Assembly (NCBI GenBank): GCA_018894105.1
Contig: CM032125.1
Location: 2,170,001 to 2,234,000, forward strand
Length of the DNA: 64,000 nucleotides
Direction: 5' to 3'
Origin: Jacaranda mimosifolia
Lineage: Eukaryota; Streptophyta; Magnoliopsida; Lamiales; Bignoniaceae
Shown one piece after another: positions 11,099 to 31,015 of the stretch. Position 1 is the stretch's first letter. Each line of letters opens with the position of its first letter. The position numbers and the translations under genes were made by a program. The notes beneath the pieces are model-generated. The model saw nothing but the letters and a program-made list of their open reading frames with translations. It did no database searches and was not told the DNA's origin.

Positions 11099-11676
11099 TA
11101 GAAATAGCAATGGAGTGGGTCTTTGACAAATTTTACTAAAACTCCGAACTTGATCGGCTAGGATTTTTATGGAATTAGGACTTGTCCCATTCTAAATCCA
11201 ATCAAGTTGAACTTGTTACTTTTTAGACCCGTTTTGTAAGTTTACAAAATTTTAAAAATAGTTTTAAAAAAAAAACAACATCATCACAACTTTTCAAATA
11301 TTAAAAAATATTGTTTTTGACAAAAAAAATAGTTATTTAAAAATTTATATATGCATGTTTTGACAAAAAATTGTAAATTACAAATATTTTGTTGCTTATA
11401 GTTATATATATATATATTGTATGCATAAACTATTTGGCATTTATAAATAATATATGTAATATGCACATTTTTCATATATATATATATATACACATCATAT
11501 AGTACGCCCATAATAAATAGAATTTATATACATAACATTGTAATGGGGTGCACTATAAGAACGTGGGTCTAGATCCAAAGATTAAATCCAAGACCTATTT
11601 ATAATTTCAAAACCCATACATCCAAAACAAGACATGTCCGAGGCAAGTCTTGGTAGAACCGAGCCCATTGTTATCC
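11099..11676. mobile_element. Decayed hAT-like non-autonomous element
   Basis: The left end 'tagaaatagcaatggagtggg' and the right end 'accgagcccattgttatccc' are inverted relatives of the ends of the well-preserved element at 34066-34718 (TAGGGATGGCAATGGG and its complement). The interior carries 'gacttgtcccattctaaatcc' and the reverse-orientation 'acatgtccgaggcaagtcttgg', again like a rearranged version of the same type. Flanking octamers TTGCGACG and TTGTGCAG agree at only part of their positions, so the target duplication is not proven. Confidence 0.45.
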
Positions 11677-11689
11677 CAATTGTGCAGAC

Positions 11690-11976
11690 CAGGTTCATAG
11701 TTGCCAATCAACTATTCAACTAATTGGCAGATTATCTCCAATCATGCAAATTTGGACATAACTAATTGGTAGATTATGTTCACACAACTTTATTGGACTA
11801 TCATATTTGCTTTTCTTGGTAGTCACAATTACTTTGTAATTAAGAATGACAAACTTTATATATGTGAAGTCTTCTCTTTCAATATACTTTATTTTTATTG
11901 TGTGAAGAATTAATCAACTAACACCCTCTCTCCAAATTCTTTTTCCAAATTTTAATCGTACTTGGGGTGGGTAAGT
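11690..11976 (+). repeat. Orphan NLR 5'-flank module, copy 3
   Basis: Matches the module at 9600-10087 and 48290-48620: 'aatcaactattcaactaattggcagattatctccaatcatgcaaatttg', 'acaactttattggac', 'tgcttttcttggtagtcac', 'ctccaaattctttttccaaattttaatc', 'cttggggtgggtaagt'. No NLR coding sequence follows. It ends at the same phrase as the copy at 9600, which suggests that the two share one ancestor with that breakpoint. Confidence 0.6.
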
Positions 11977-12249
11977 GATCGTCGCTTTCCATATTTTCCT
12001 CACCTTTAGACATTTTTCATGAAAAGTAGTGGTAGCTGCAGTGGAGAAACAGGAAAAGCAAAGCTATGAAGATACTTAGGGGAAACTAAGGGGTGAGAGT
12101 TGGCTCAAGAAATAAATACAGTTTGAAGAAGTTGAAAGGTGAAACAACGGTTTTTCATTATATTTTTATTCTTAAGTTTGTGCATCGTGAATTATATTTT
12201 TTAAAAGGGTTAATTATGCATACTCCCTGAGGTTCACCCAATTACAAAA

Positions 12250-13130
12250 AAAAAGAAAAAAATAATAATAATAATATTGTTAAGATCCCCTTAAACTTGC
12301 TAATTTCATATAATTTGCAAACTCCTTAGTCGCCATGACTGATTTTGCTAATGTCATCAAAAAATAATTTTTTATTTCACACCAAAGACTTGTTAGGGTT
12401 CAAACTACAAATATCACATATGTAAGTGTGGTGGCGAGGCTATGGAGCCAATTGACCAGTTGGCTCATTCCAAAATAATATTGGAAATTCAAATTTGCCC
12501 TTGTTGTATTTTTCAATAATGTGATGAAAAAAGAAAAAAAAAAACTCTTGGACCGATTTGTAATATTTTTCATACTATGAAGTATAATTTTCACATTGTT
12601 TATATTTTATATATAAAGTGTTTGGTACTAAATATTTTAAAAATTATTAACTAAAATACATATATAATTTACAACTAATTACATGAATTAAGTAAATGTT
12701 ACTTATATTCAGACTCTAAATAAATATATCAAAGAATATTCTTAGATAAGTGCAGAGCTTTTATTTCTTAAATTAACTTATAATTTTGATAATTTTGAAT
12801 TACTTATAATAAATTTAAATATTAAAAATTTTCATAAATATTAAATTAATTTATTCAACTTCAAACTTTAAATAAGAAAAATAAAAATAATAGACAATAT
12901 AATTTTAATAATTTTAAATTACATACTGAATAATTTTTTTAATATTTTATTTTCTTCCTCATCTTCATTCTCTCCTCAATCTCCTTACACCAAGCACAAC
13001 AACCAAAAGCGCTGCCTCCAACGCCCCTACTGCGGCCACTCCTCCCAACCCAAACCCCCAGTACTCCTTGTACTGACGCCACCAACATCATGGTAGCCAT
13101 GGCAGCTGCTGAGGTGGGAGGAGTGACCAC
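12250..13130 (+). repeat. Dispersed repeat B, copy 1
   Basis: This stretch is similar to 49540-50335: 'ttgctaatgtcatcaaaaaataatt', then 'ggctcattccaaaataatattggaaattcaaatttgccctt', a long AT-rich middle, a C-rich stretch with 'accaaaagcgctgcctcc', and finally 'catggtagccatggcagctgctgag'. No protein product is supported; a 78-codon frame on the minus strand over the C-rich part is a composition effect. Its origin is unknown; it could be a non-autonomous transposon. Confidence 0.6.
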
Positions 13131-13800
13131 AAAAAAATTCAGATTTGTTACGATTAGGCTAGAAAACAGATCCACAATGTTAGGTCAATGCGGGGAAAAA
13201 TGTAATTTTAGTCCCCTAACTTTAGCCTGTAAGCCTTTTTGGACCTTTTTGATTTTGAGATTTTATTTTAGTTCAGAAGCCCACAAAATTCTTGTAAATT
13301 TAGTTCTTTAGGCTAAAATTGGCACACATGGACCCAAAATTTGCTCAATTGAACTAGAAAAATGGGTAAAAGTTGACATGTATACCAATTCAGCTACCAC
13401 ATCATTATACAACTCAGCATTTGGGTTTCAGAGGGAAAATTGAGGGGCAAAAATGTAATTGCATGTGGCTAGAGAAAGAGAACACTAAAAAAATTACAAA
13501 ATCTACAAAATATGTTTAATGTGCTTAACTTAAATACTTTAAGATATACAAAAACTTTTTATAATATATATAATTATAAAATACATATATGAATACATAT
13601 GTAAATTCTTACAAGCCCCTTCCCCCAAACAAATGCCCCAACCCTCGCCACTCCTCGCCACTGCTAACTATATTTTATTTCAGTAATTTTTCAATTCACA
13701 TATTATCATTATTCTATTTTTCAGTAAAAATTTCTTAAAATGGTAATATATCAATAAACTTCTACCATGAATTCAACTTTGTATAAATGATTTGTACTAT
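13131..13800. other. Intergenic mosaic, no gene
   Basis: The start (13140-13200) resembles the beta-glucosidase intron phrase found at 6115-6170 and 22130-22190 ('ctagaaaacagatccacaatgttaggtcaatg'). The rest is AT-rich with 'tttagtcccctaactttagcc', a phrase typical of plant repeats. No coding feature is supported. Confidence 0.5.
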
Positions 13801-16660
13801 TTTGGTGTATATTTAAAACATCATCTATATGGTTATTTAGAAAAATCTCACCTAGATTTTAAATAGTTGGCATAATTTTTTAATGATATTTTATAGCATA
13901 TGTGTTTCAATAATGAAAACTAGATAGGATAAAGAAGAAGCATATCATACTAAGTACTACATAGAGACAAGAATACGTAAATAAAATATAAGAGCCCAAA
14001 AAAATGAGAAAGAAAATTAAATCATCAATGGAGAAAAAACATAAGGAACATCAAATATAGCATCTCTTCCTGAATCATAGCTTTGGATGAAAAAGAGTTA
14101 GTTCCTTAAGATTGCATTGTTAGTATTCGTCCATTCAATATCTTCTAAGATCACAAATGTTTCTTATCAATCAAAAGGTCAGCAGTTGTTAATAAAGATA
14201 TACTTTATAATAAGATGTACTTTATGGTTTTAAATAAATATCATAGATGCAGACATAAAATTGTTATATGCTAAAAAAATTAAGTCTTAATCTCATTTTT
14301 TGATTAGTTTTGATAATTTATGATATATATGCTCGAGGATTTATGAAATAAATAGTGTACTTAATTGCATCATAACAATATTGTAAGATTTGAATATGAT
14401 CCTCTCATATTTTGTTAGGGCAATAGGAAAACTAGCTACACTTATCCAAATGTCAGATAAATTGCATAAGTTGTTCGGAGGTTGTGAACTTCTTGACAAA
14501 AAATATTTATTTTTTATATTCTCTTTTATCTCGTTTTGTGTAAAATTATATAAAGAGTTTGAATCTGCAAAGGATGAAGTTTATATCTTTCGACCACAAG
14601 GCATGCTATATCATAATCTTCTAGGACTAATTCCAAATGGAAATGGCATGGTACCTTCAGTTTTATTTTTGTCAAAGTTAAACATGAGCTTCAGAACATA
14701 ATGAAGATAGTAAAAAATCATAATTATGATTAAAAACAATTGCGAGGAAACTTATAAAATTAATTGAAATAAATCCATATGCAAAAATCTTTAGAAGGTT
14801 AAAGGATTATCTTTCAATGAATGATATACTTTAGCTTCATATCTCAAAAGGCGTGAAATTAGACAAATGTGTTGTGGCAATTTGTGTTCAAGGTAATAAT
14901 CATAATATATTAGTGGAAAGAGATGTTGTTGTCCAAGCACATTGAGGACACAAACATAGAAGAGCATATTGTTATGGTTGTTACGACTGATAGCAATATC
15001 TATTTATTTTCGCAAGAGGTAATACAATAGGTCACATTAAAAAAAAGAAGAAGAAGAAGAAGAAGAAGAAGAAGAAGAAGAAGAAGAAGAAGAAGGTTTT
15101 AAAACATTTAATAATGCAATTCAAAAGAATGAATCTATCCAAGTGACCCCTTACAAGTAGTGCAACTATTATTGGAGAACAATAAACATGTTTACAAAGT
15201 TTGCTTGTTGTTTATTATAACTCTAGCACTTCAAAGAGATTGTTTTCATTTTGCTATTAACATACAAAATTTAGTCAATGCAAAAAATAAATATGTGAAG
15301 CATTTGCAAAATTAAAAATCTGAAGTTTTAAACTTATGTGATTTTCTACTATTTATTATCAATTTTAGATTATAAATTTTTTATACAGAGAATGATCAAT
15401 CTTCATCACATAATGATATGAAATTGGAGACCTCAAGATTGCATTACTACCATCATAACCTACCAAAATTGAAATCTAAATTACTCCAATAGATGATGGA
15501 TAGCAATGTCAGAAGGACAGACAAGGGTAGTGAAGTTGAAGAAAGAACTATTCTTCAATATCTTTTATTGGGGGTTCAAGAGATATGCATAGTGTATATC
15601 TTGATGTATTGGTATTAGTCCAAAGATTTGGAAAACTATATATTTTTATTACAATAACTTGCAACCGAAAATGAAAATACAAGATAACATATGATGGTCA
15701 AAGAGCTCAAGATCCACCAAATTTAACCTCTAGAATCTTTTGAGCAAAAGTAGAATGACTGTAACATCAATTATTTATGAAGCAAATATTTGAAAAAGTT
15801 GTTTCATATGTCTAAATTATAGGAAACAAGAAAAAAAGATTGCCACATGCTCATATGGTGATAATTCTAAAGTTTAAATATAAAATTACAAGCCTAGATT
15901 ACTGTAATAGATTTGTGCATATAAAACGTCCAGATTTAGAAAAACATCTTATACTCTATGACTTAATTCCTAAACAGATGATTCATGGATTATATATAGA
16001 TAGAAACAAGTATAATTTTTTTACTATTGATGGAAAATGCAAATGTCTTTATCCACATCATATGTGAAAGCATTGTTTAGGGAAAATATGTGTATCTAGT
16101 TTAATCGACAACTATCTCCCAAATCAATAATCTGCCACTTATTGTGCAAATCAAAATTTATAAAACATTCAATGTGACCACATCTCCAAAATAATGCTCA
16201 CGGAGCATTTCTCTATGTACTAAAAGTGATAAAAAGAAAGTATCACCATAGAGAATATCCAGAACACTATATGAGAGGCAACTAACGTAGATATTGAATG
16301 AAATGAGCAAATGAGATGTGAGAAGTCGTATATACAGTGCAATCTCATAGAAGGAGAAAGAGATCGGCTTAAATTGTTCTTAAACCATGCTTGAGGTGCA
16401 ACATCTTTTCAAGAGTTGCTAACAATAAATGGAATATATGATGCTCAAGTTTCAAAGAAGCAACACAAAAATGAGATTACTAAAATAGGACGCGTCAACC
16501 ATGCTACATATGGCAGTCATGTAAACTGGCCAGATCTGAGAAATTTATGCACACAATTGACGGCAGCTATGTTTTTGCAATATGATAGTGAGGCAAAAAG
16601 TCCAGAACTTTTAGCAAGATGCGAAAAAAAAAGGGGGGGAGGGGGGACATATTAGTTTAA
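13800..16660 (+). pseudogene. Helitron Rep/helicase remnant, copy 1
   Basis: Broken reading frames add up to pieces of a Helitron replicase-helicase. Around 14390-14640 lies a peptide with FRPQGMLYHNLLGLIPN, typical of the helicase-like N domain. 14750-14900 encodes remains of the 'NLYKVKGMND' type region that is better kept in the inverted copy. 15838-16067 encodes PHAHMVIIL and later LIPKQMIHG, matching the family's PHAH...MIHGPCG block. Near 16390-16440 the phrase GATSFQELLTINGIYDA matches the family's GATSFEDLRTVNGV segment. Stops and frameshifts separate all pieces, and a (GAA)n run lies within. The first 1.4 kb is repeated in inverted orientation at 41480-42720. No terminal TC or CTRR hairpin was identified here. 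Confidence 0.75.
15046..15096. repeat. (GAA)n microsatellite, about 17 units
   Basis: A run of AAG/GAA triplets inside the Helitron remnant. The inverted copy of this sequence near 41500 has no such run, so it expanded in this copy only. Confidence 0.95.
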
Positions 16661-17140
16661 GACATGTATTTGTACAAGGATTAATCACATAGGGCATTAT
16701 TGCTATAATTTTTATTAGATTATTGGGAAAAAAAAAAATAGTTGATTCGCCAACAGGAGTGAATAGGGACACGGCTGCGAGTGCCACAAATGAAATGGGA
16801 TCCAGACAGACATGGATCAGTGACCAACTTTCATTCCAAAAGAGAATACTTCTGCTTTTCCAAAGTGCATAGAAAAAATGATGTCTTATGACAACTTTAT
16901 TCGGTTTACATTACACGTGTTTTTTATTTATCAATATATTTTTATTTCTAGATTTTCAATACATTAGATTATTTCCAGGAAACGTTATTGGCCACTCAAA
17001 GTTTTGTCTTCCACATTGGTATAATATTGATCAATTAGTTCTCTCTCTAAATTTCTTTTTCTTCTCTCTCTCTGTCTCTCTCTGCGCTACTTAGCCCTGT
17101 TTTGCTAGCTGGTGTTATTGTTCCTCCATTCTGATTTGAG
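16661..17140 (+). promoter_or_regulatory. NLR 2 upstream region
   Basis: A non-coding stretch between the Helitron remnant and NLR 2. It ends in a CT-rich leader (17040-17090) and the phrase 'tgttattgttcctycattytgatttgagATGG', shared with NLR 1 (2219-2250). A weak TATAATA lies at 17020-17026, about 115 bases before the start codon. The distal part matches the 5'-flank modules only loosely. Confidence 0.5.
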
Positions 17141-19927
17141 ATGGCTTATGCTGCTCTTCTTTCACTTTCACAAACCATAGATGATTTACTACATGATGAT
17201 CATAATAATCTATATACCATTTCTCTTCCTGAAAAACAACAATTTATATCCATCCACGAATACGTTATATTCTTCCAAGCGTTTCTTGAAAATTTTCCAG
17301 AGAAAGCCAACAGTTTGGAAGAACAAATGAGGGATGTGGCAAATGAAGCAGAAGATATTATTAAATATTTTATGTTGAAGCGAATTCAGCTATATCATTT
17401 CTCCAAGTCGACTGCAGGACCTGAAAGTGTTAAGTTTCCACACCATCAAATTAGTGGCTTGTTTATATGGCTCACAAGAAAAAAAAGTAGCCACATGTCT
17501 TTTGATTCTAAAAAGTGGAATAAAGTAACAAAAAATATTGAATCAATCGCTGGAGAGGTGATGAAGATCAAGAAAAACACCGGAGCCAAAGATGTGCAAG
17601 CCACTGATTTTTCTGCTGCTTCATCATCATCAAGACTGGGAAAAAAGCATATGAAGCTTAGGCTTCATTTCAACCTTAAAGAGTTGAAAAAAGAGGCAAG
17701 ACAGGTGATGCATCCCAATGATTCTTCTGCTGCTACTTCGTCATCAAGGCCAATTGCACCCACCAGCAAGGACTCCATGGTTGGTTTTGATGATGACTTA
17801 ATGGCGATAAAAGCCAGGCTTTGTGGAGAATCATCCAAACTTGAAGTGATCCCAATCTTCGGTATGGGAGGCATTGGCAAGACTACTCTTGCCAGAAATG
17901 CTTATGATGATCCATTAACTTTGGAGCACTTTCAGGTTCGTGCTTGGGTCACAGTATCACAAGATTATAGTGCACAAGAAATTTTCTCAAGGCTTCTAGT
18001 TTCCTTGAAAGCAGAAAGATCTGAAGGAAGCATTGAATCAATGGTACAGAATGCGTACCAACACTTAAAGGGTAGGAGGTATCTCATTATAATGGATGAT
18101 ATGTGGAGTACGAAGGTATGGGATGATGTAAAGATGATATTTCCTGATGACTGTAATGGAAGCCGGATCATGTTGACCACTAGGCTATCTGATGTGGCTG
18201 CTTATCCAGACTCTTCTGGCCCACTACATGAGATGCGTTTCATGGATGCAGATCGAAGTTGGAATTTGCTTCAGCAGAAAGTGTTTGCCGGAGAAAATTG
18301 TCCTCCTGAATTGGAAACCATTGGGAAGGTGATTGCAAAAAGCTGTAGAGGACTACCTCTTGCAATTGTTCTGATTGCAGGACTTCTATCTACGGTGAGT
18401 AAGACTCAAGCTTCTTGGAGAAATATTGCTGAAAATATAAATTTAGCTATCAGTAGTACAAATGATGAGCAGTTTGCAAAGATACTATCTTTGAGTTACA
18501 TCCAATTGCCTCATTATTTGAGACCATGTTTCCTATATATGGGAAGCTTTCCAGAAGATCATGAGATTCGTGCCTCGAAACTCATCAAATTATGGATAGC
18601 TGAAGGTTTTCTAAAACCAAGTAGATCCAAAAGCTTTGAAGAAGAGGCAGAAGAGTGTTTGGAGGATCTTGTGAAGAGAAGTCTTATTTTGATCACTGAG
18701 AGGAAGTCTAATGACAAAATCAAAAGTTGCAGCGTCCATGATCTGGTACGGGACTTATGCATAAGAAAAGCACAGGAAGATAAGTTTCATCTAAATGTGC
18801 GGTATGCTAGGAAGATTCATCTAAAAAGCATAAAAAGCCAGCGTCGCATAACTATTGCTCATTCCGATATACATCGCCTTGGAAACATTTCTAGCCCCAC
18901 CATCCGCACTATTATATGTTTCCACCATGATGGAAGTTCACTGAGTTCCTTTGGAAATTCTAGATTGCTGAGGGTATTGGATATGGTACCTAAAAAAAAT
19001 GACAGATTGATAGTGGGCATAGAGACCATGCTTCCTACTGAAGTATTTGAACTATTTCATTTGAGGTACCTTGCTTTGACCACTTACACCACTAGCAAAC
19101 AATTTGTTCTTCCTCCATCCATAATAAACCTTCAGAATCTTCAAACCTTAAACATTCATTCATCTAATGGATGTTGTTTGCCAAAGGAAATTTGGAGGAT
19201 GCAACAATTAAGGCATCTAATATTTAAAGGTCCCTTACCCAATGTTCCACAAGGAGCTGCAACTTTTCCTCTAGAAAACCTACAAACACTTTCGGGAGTG
19301 GAAGATTTCAAATGCACTGAAGAGATCCTAAAAATGATCCCAAACCTAAAGACATTGGGAATCTATTATCTTAAAGGACCAGACGAATATGTTGAAGACT
19401 ATCACCTCAACAATCTTGTAAATCTGCATCGGCTCGAAAACCTAACGGTGGATGCAAGTGGGTATGTTTCTTTTGTGGGAAAGCTTACTGTTTTTCCTAG
19501 AATGCTAAAAAAGTTAACCTTGAATGGTCGGATAGTTCCTTGGAAAGATATGGGGATTATTGGCTCGCTGCCTAATCTTCAAGTGCTTAAACTGAAAAAA
19601 AACTGTTCTTTTCTAGAGTACAAATGGGAAACACGTGAAGGAGAATTTTCTCAGCTGAAATTTCTGCTAATCGATTTAGCATATTTCTGGTATTGGATAA
19701 CTGAAAGTAGCCACTTTCCACATCTCAAGCATCTAGTGCTTTATCGTTGTTTTAAGTTAAGTGAGATTCCAGATGGTATTGGAGAAATTCCAACACTTGA
19801 ACAGATTCAGATTGGCTACAACCCATTTCTTGTGGACTCGGCCAAAAAGTTACAAGAGAAACAAGCAGAATACAGCGGAGATACTACCTTTCAAGTTCAT
19901 GAAGTGTGGCCGTGGCTGAAGGATTGA
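17141..19927 (+). CDS. NLR 2: CC-NB-ARC-LRR resistance protein with extra linker segment
   Basis: A 928-residue single-exon reading frame, paralogous to NLR 1 and NLR 3 along its whole length; role as intracellular immune receptor from family knowledge. The coiled-coil region holds EAEDIIKYF (69-77). NB-ARC motifs are P-loop GMGGIGKTT (241-249), kinase-2 LIIMDDMW (315-322), RNBS-B GSRIMLTTR (340-348), GLPL (404-407), RNBS-D YMGSFPED (466-473) and VHD at the MHD position (532-534). LRR-like repeats follow to about 900. It is 54-58 residues longer than its neighbours. Much of this lies in the CC-NB linker, where a serine-rich DFSAASSSSR (156-165) is followed by a second linker, KLRLHFNLKELKKEARQVM (172-190), and DSSAATSSSR (194-203). 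The first linker resembles NLR 3 and the second NLR 1. The C-terminus also ends a few residues later than in NLR 1. The frame looks intact and expressed, but this is not tested. Confidence 0.93.
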   Translation: MAYAALLSLSQTIDDLLHDDHNNLYTISLPEKQQFISIHEYVIFFQAFLENFPEKANSLEEQMRDVANEAEDIIKYFMLKRIQLYHFSKSTAGPESVKFPHHQISGLFIWLTRKKSSHMSFDSKKWNKVTKNIESIAGEVMKIKKNTGAKDVQATDFSAASSSSRLGKKHMKLRLHFNLKELKKEARQVMHPNDSSAATSSSRPIAPTSKDSMVGFDDDLMAIKARLCGESSKLEVIPIFGMGGIGKTTLARNAYDDPLTLEHFQVRAWVTVSQDYSAQEIFSRLLVSLKAERSEGSIESMVQNAYQHLKGRRYLIIMDDMWSTKVWDDVKMIFPDDCNGSRIMLTTRLSDVAAYPDSSGPLHEMRFMDADRSWNLLQQKVFAGENCPPELETIGKVIAKSCRGLPLAIVLIAGLLSTVSKTQASWRNIAENINLAISSTNDEQFAKILSLSYIQLPHYLRPCFLYMGSFPEDHEIRASKLIKLWIAEGFLKPSRSKSFEEEAEECLEDLVKRSLILITERKSNDKIKSCSVHDLVRDLCIRKAQEDKFHLNVRYARKIHLKSIKSQRRITIAHSDIHRLGNISSPTIRTIICFHHDGSSLSSFGNSRLLRVLDMVPKKNDRLIVGIETMLPTEVFELFHLRYLALTTYTTSKQFVLPPSIINLQNLQTLNIHSSNGCCLPKEIWRMQQLRHLIFKGPLPNVPQGAATFPLENLQTLSGVEDFKCTEEILKMIPNLKTLGIYYLKGPDEYVEDYHLNNLVNLHRLENLTVDASGYVSFVGKLTVFPRMLKKLTLNGRIVPWKDMGIIGSLPNLQVLKLKKNCSFLEYKWETREGEFSQLKFLLIDLAYFWYWITESSHFPHLKHLVLYRCFKLSEIPDGIGEIPTLEQIQIGYNPFLVDSAKKLQEKQAEYSGDTTFQVHEVWPWLKD

Positions 19928-20645
19928 AGTTTATTGCTCTTTCAAAGAGGACATGACTGGTTCTGTTTTTCAGGTTAGTATCACTCACTATATATCTCTA
20001 AATCGGATAAGTACACTGTATTAGTTACTCCTGTGGTAGTGGCTAAAGTGTTATATATATATATATATATATAATAGTTGTTGTTGTCTATGCATGATAT
20101 ATATATATATATCTATATATTGCTGATCAGACACAAGTATATATCCTCAAAATAGCTTGTTTGTTAAAGACGCAGACAACCTTAAAATTAGCTGATCATG
20201 CTATATAGGAATGATTACATATATTCGCCATGTACATAAATCCTGCATGCCATTCAACAATCAGTCGCTCAGTGCATGCATGGAAACACTTGCTTTTCTT
20301 GCCAAGTCACAATCATTTTATAAGAAGAATACTTCTGTTTCAGGTAGAACCAAGAAAGAGTACTTGAAATTATAACCTCAAAAAGCATCATAGTAACCCC
20401 ATTTAGATCAAGAATTGCATTTGGATTCCATTTTTCTGTTGTAAGCAAAAGAAAAAGAAACCAAAGAAATTCGACTCAAGGAGGAAATGGTTTGTTTGAT
20501 CTTTACAAATTTATAGAACCCGTCATTCTTATCCTCAGATAAGATAATGTGCTAAAATTAGAAATCTATGCAATAAGTTGATATTTATTTGCACATAGAA
20601 CACATATATATAGTTTTTATTATTGCTCAAATATAGTCCCGTCCA
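19928..20645. other. NLR 2 3' flank, no gene
   Basis: It begins with the conserved 3' phrase (19930-19976) and then 'actcactatatatctctaaatcggataagtacactgta', also present behind NLR 3 (53346-53390). From about 20340 it matches the flank of NLR 1 from about 4990 ('aacctcaaaaagcat'). Two TA-rich microsatellite runs lie at 20052-20073 and 20097-20120. No coding feature. Confidence 0.7.
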
Positions 20646-29199
<8,554 letters not shown>

Positions 29200-31015
29200 A
29201 TAAGATCAGTGAAATCGTGAGGTGAATAAGGAGCTCTCAGTCTGCAGGTTTCTTAAAAGCCTCTCAATTATTTCTGTAGATATCTTTTTTCTATTTTTTC
29301 TTTGATTAATAAGCCAATCAAGTAGTTAAACATAAAATTTTTGGACTTGATCTTGACAATTCACAAGGCAAAAGAAGTTAATTTAGTTGGGAAATTGTTG
29401 TGTTCTCAATTAAATGATGAGGGCGACTCATCTTACATTTGTAAAAATTTACACTGCATTGAAGTGGTATGTTTTTTATTGTTTGATGAGTAATGAAATT
29501 TATATTAGCTAATTTGATATGATTTCATTGAAATTTATATTGTATTGATGTAATATGATTTTAATTGTTTAATAAAAAATGAAAATTGTATGGTATGAAA
29601 CGTTAGAATTAATATTCCATATAAAACAAAATAATACAAAATAAATTAGTAAATATGTTTCATAATAATATACCTTCTTCTTTTTACAATCCTTATATAT
29701 ATATATATATACTTAATTTGTAATTTTTCAAGCATACAAAATTGCAACTTGACATTCACAATGCTCAATTTATATATATGTACTTCACAATTTTGAATTC
29801 TATATTCACAAAATGATACTGCATCAATAATGCATCACAAACATCACAAATGACTAAACAGTAATTTTATTTTTGTACTCTTTTATATTGATGTTATTTA
29901 TACACAAACTTACACAATTCAAATATTTTAATATACCCATTAATACACCAAGTCAAAGGGCTAGTTCTTTCCATAAGTAAAATTGGGCTTCAAACCATAT
30001 AAAAGAGTGGTTGTTCCACAGAAATGGACGCAATTAGAAGACAACTGCAAATCTTGTTCAAGATTGTACATCAAATATAAACACCACAGGTATTTGACGT
30101 CATGGTCAGCTTAAACAATAAAAATTAGAAGAAATACTGATGCATTTTTACATAAGCATATCACGACCAAAGGCTCAAGTCCCCAAGGGATGGGCCAAAT
30201 TCTGACTAACATTATCTTCAGGTCATCTACAGCATGAACCTGGAAAGATAAAAAGAGCATGTAGATGATGCATCCAAAACAAGTGTATTAACTGAAATCC
30301 AGTTCCAAGCTGAAATTTTAGCTGATGGATTCTGTGCAACTTTGTGGTGACAACACTTCAGGATAATTAGTTCACTTTGCAAAATAAGATTATCTAGCGA
30401 CATTTTATTACATCCCAACACATTAGATGATGGTCCTTGGCCACCTTGACTAAAAGCATTTCAGATTTCACAATTCAAAAAAAAAAAAAAAGCAATACTT
30501 CTATCTTTTTCAGCTCTTTGCTTCCATTGCTCTCACATTTATAATTTTTAAATGTCAACTAAGATATCTGAAGCATGTTAATTCGATTCAAGGAATGATT
30601 CGATCATTCCAAAATAGCAGCTTGAGATAGGACAATCGGGCCCCATATACAAGTTTATGTTCCTTTATAGACGTGAAATGTTGAGGAAAACAGAATTCCC
30701 ATGTAAGAAAATAGAAATCTACCAGTAAAACATGTTTCAGGGGGGAATACTTTTACAAGAAAACAGAAAAAGAAATATCAAAGAAAGTGACATATAAATT
30801 AATTAAAGCATCTGCAAAGCCAAGGAGAATATGAGGAAATAAAGTTTGTGTTTTTCTTCTTTCTTTGCGACTCAATCAGGCATCTCCCAAGTGCAGCATA
30901 AATTGTATTCAGCATTTCCTACCTCTCCAACCCACCAGCCAAATAGGCAAAAATAGGAAAAGGAAACAAAAAAATGCAAAACAGAGACACCAAGTACATA
31001 TCTAAAGCATACCTA
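29200..31015. other. Intergenic, nothing recognised
   Basis: AT-rich sequence between the 5' end of the beta-glucosidase pseudogene and the 3' end of the ribosomal protein pseudogene. It contains short TA runs (29690-29711) and an A tract (30479-30492). No exon, RNA gene or transposon end was recognised; the left part would have been the beta-glucosidase promoter. Confidence 0.5.

Noticed and set aside
12939..13175. 78-codon minus-strand frame with a V/G/A-rich peptide
   Set aside because: It comes from the C-rich part of repeat B. The second copy near 50200 does not keep the frame.
16416..16655. A separate small gene before NLR 2
   Set aside because: The peptide and the preceding frame match the Helitron helicase GATSFEDLRTVNG region, so it is part of that remnant.
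29200..31015. Hidden gene between the two pseudogenes
   Set aside because: Only short frames without family resemblance were seen on both strands.
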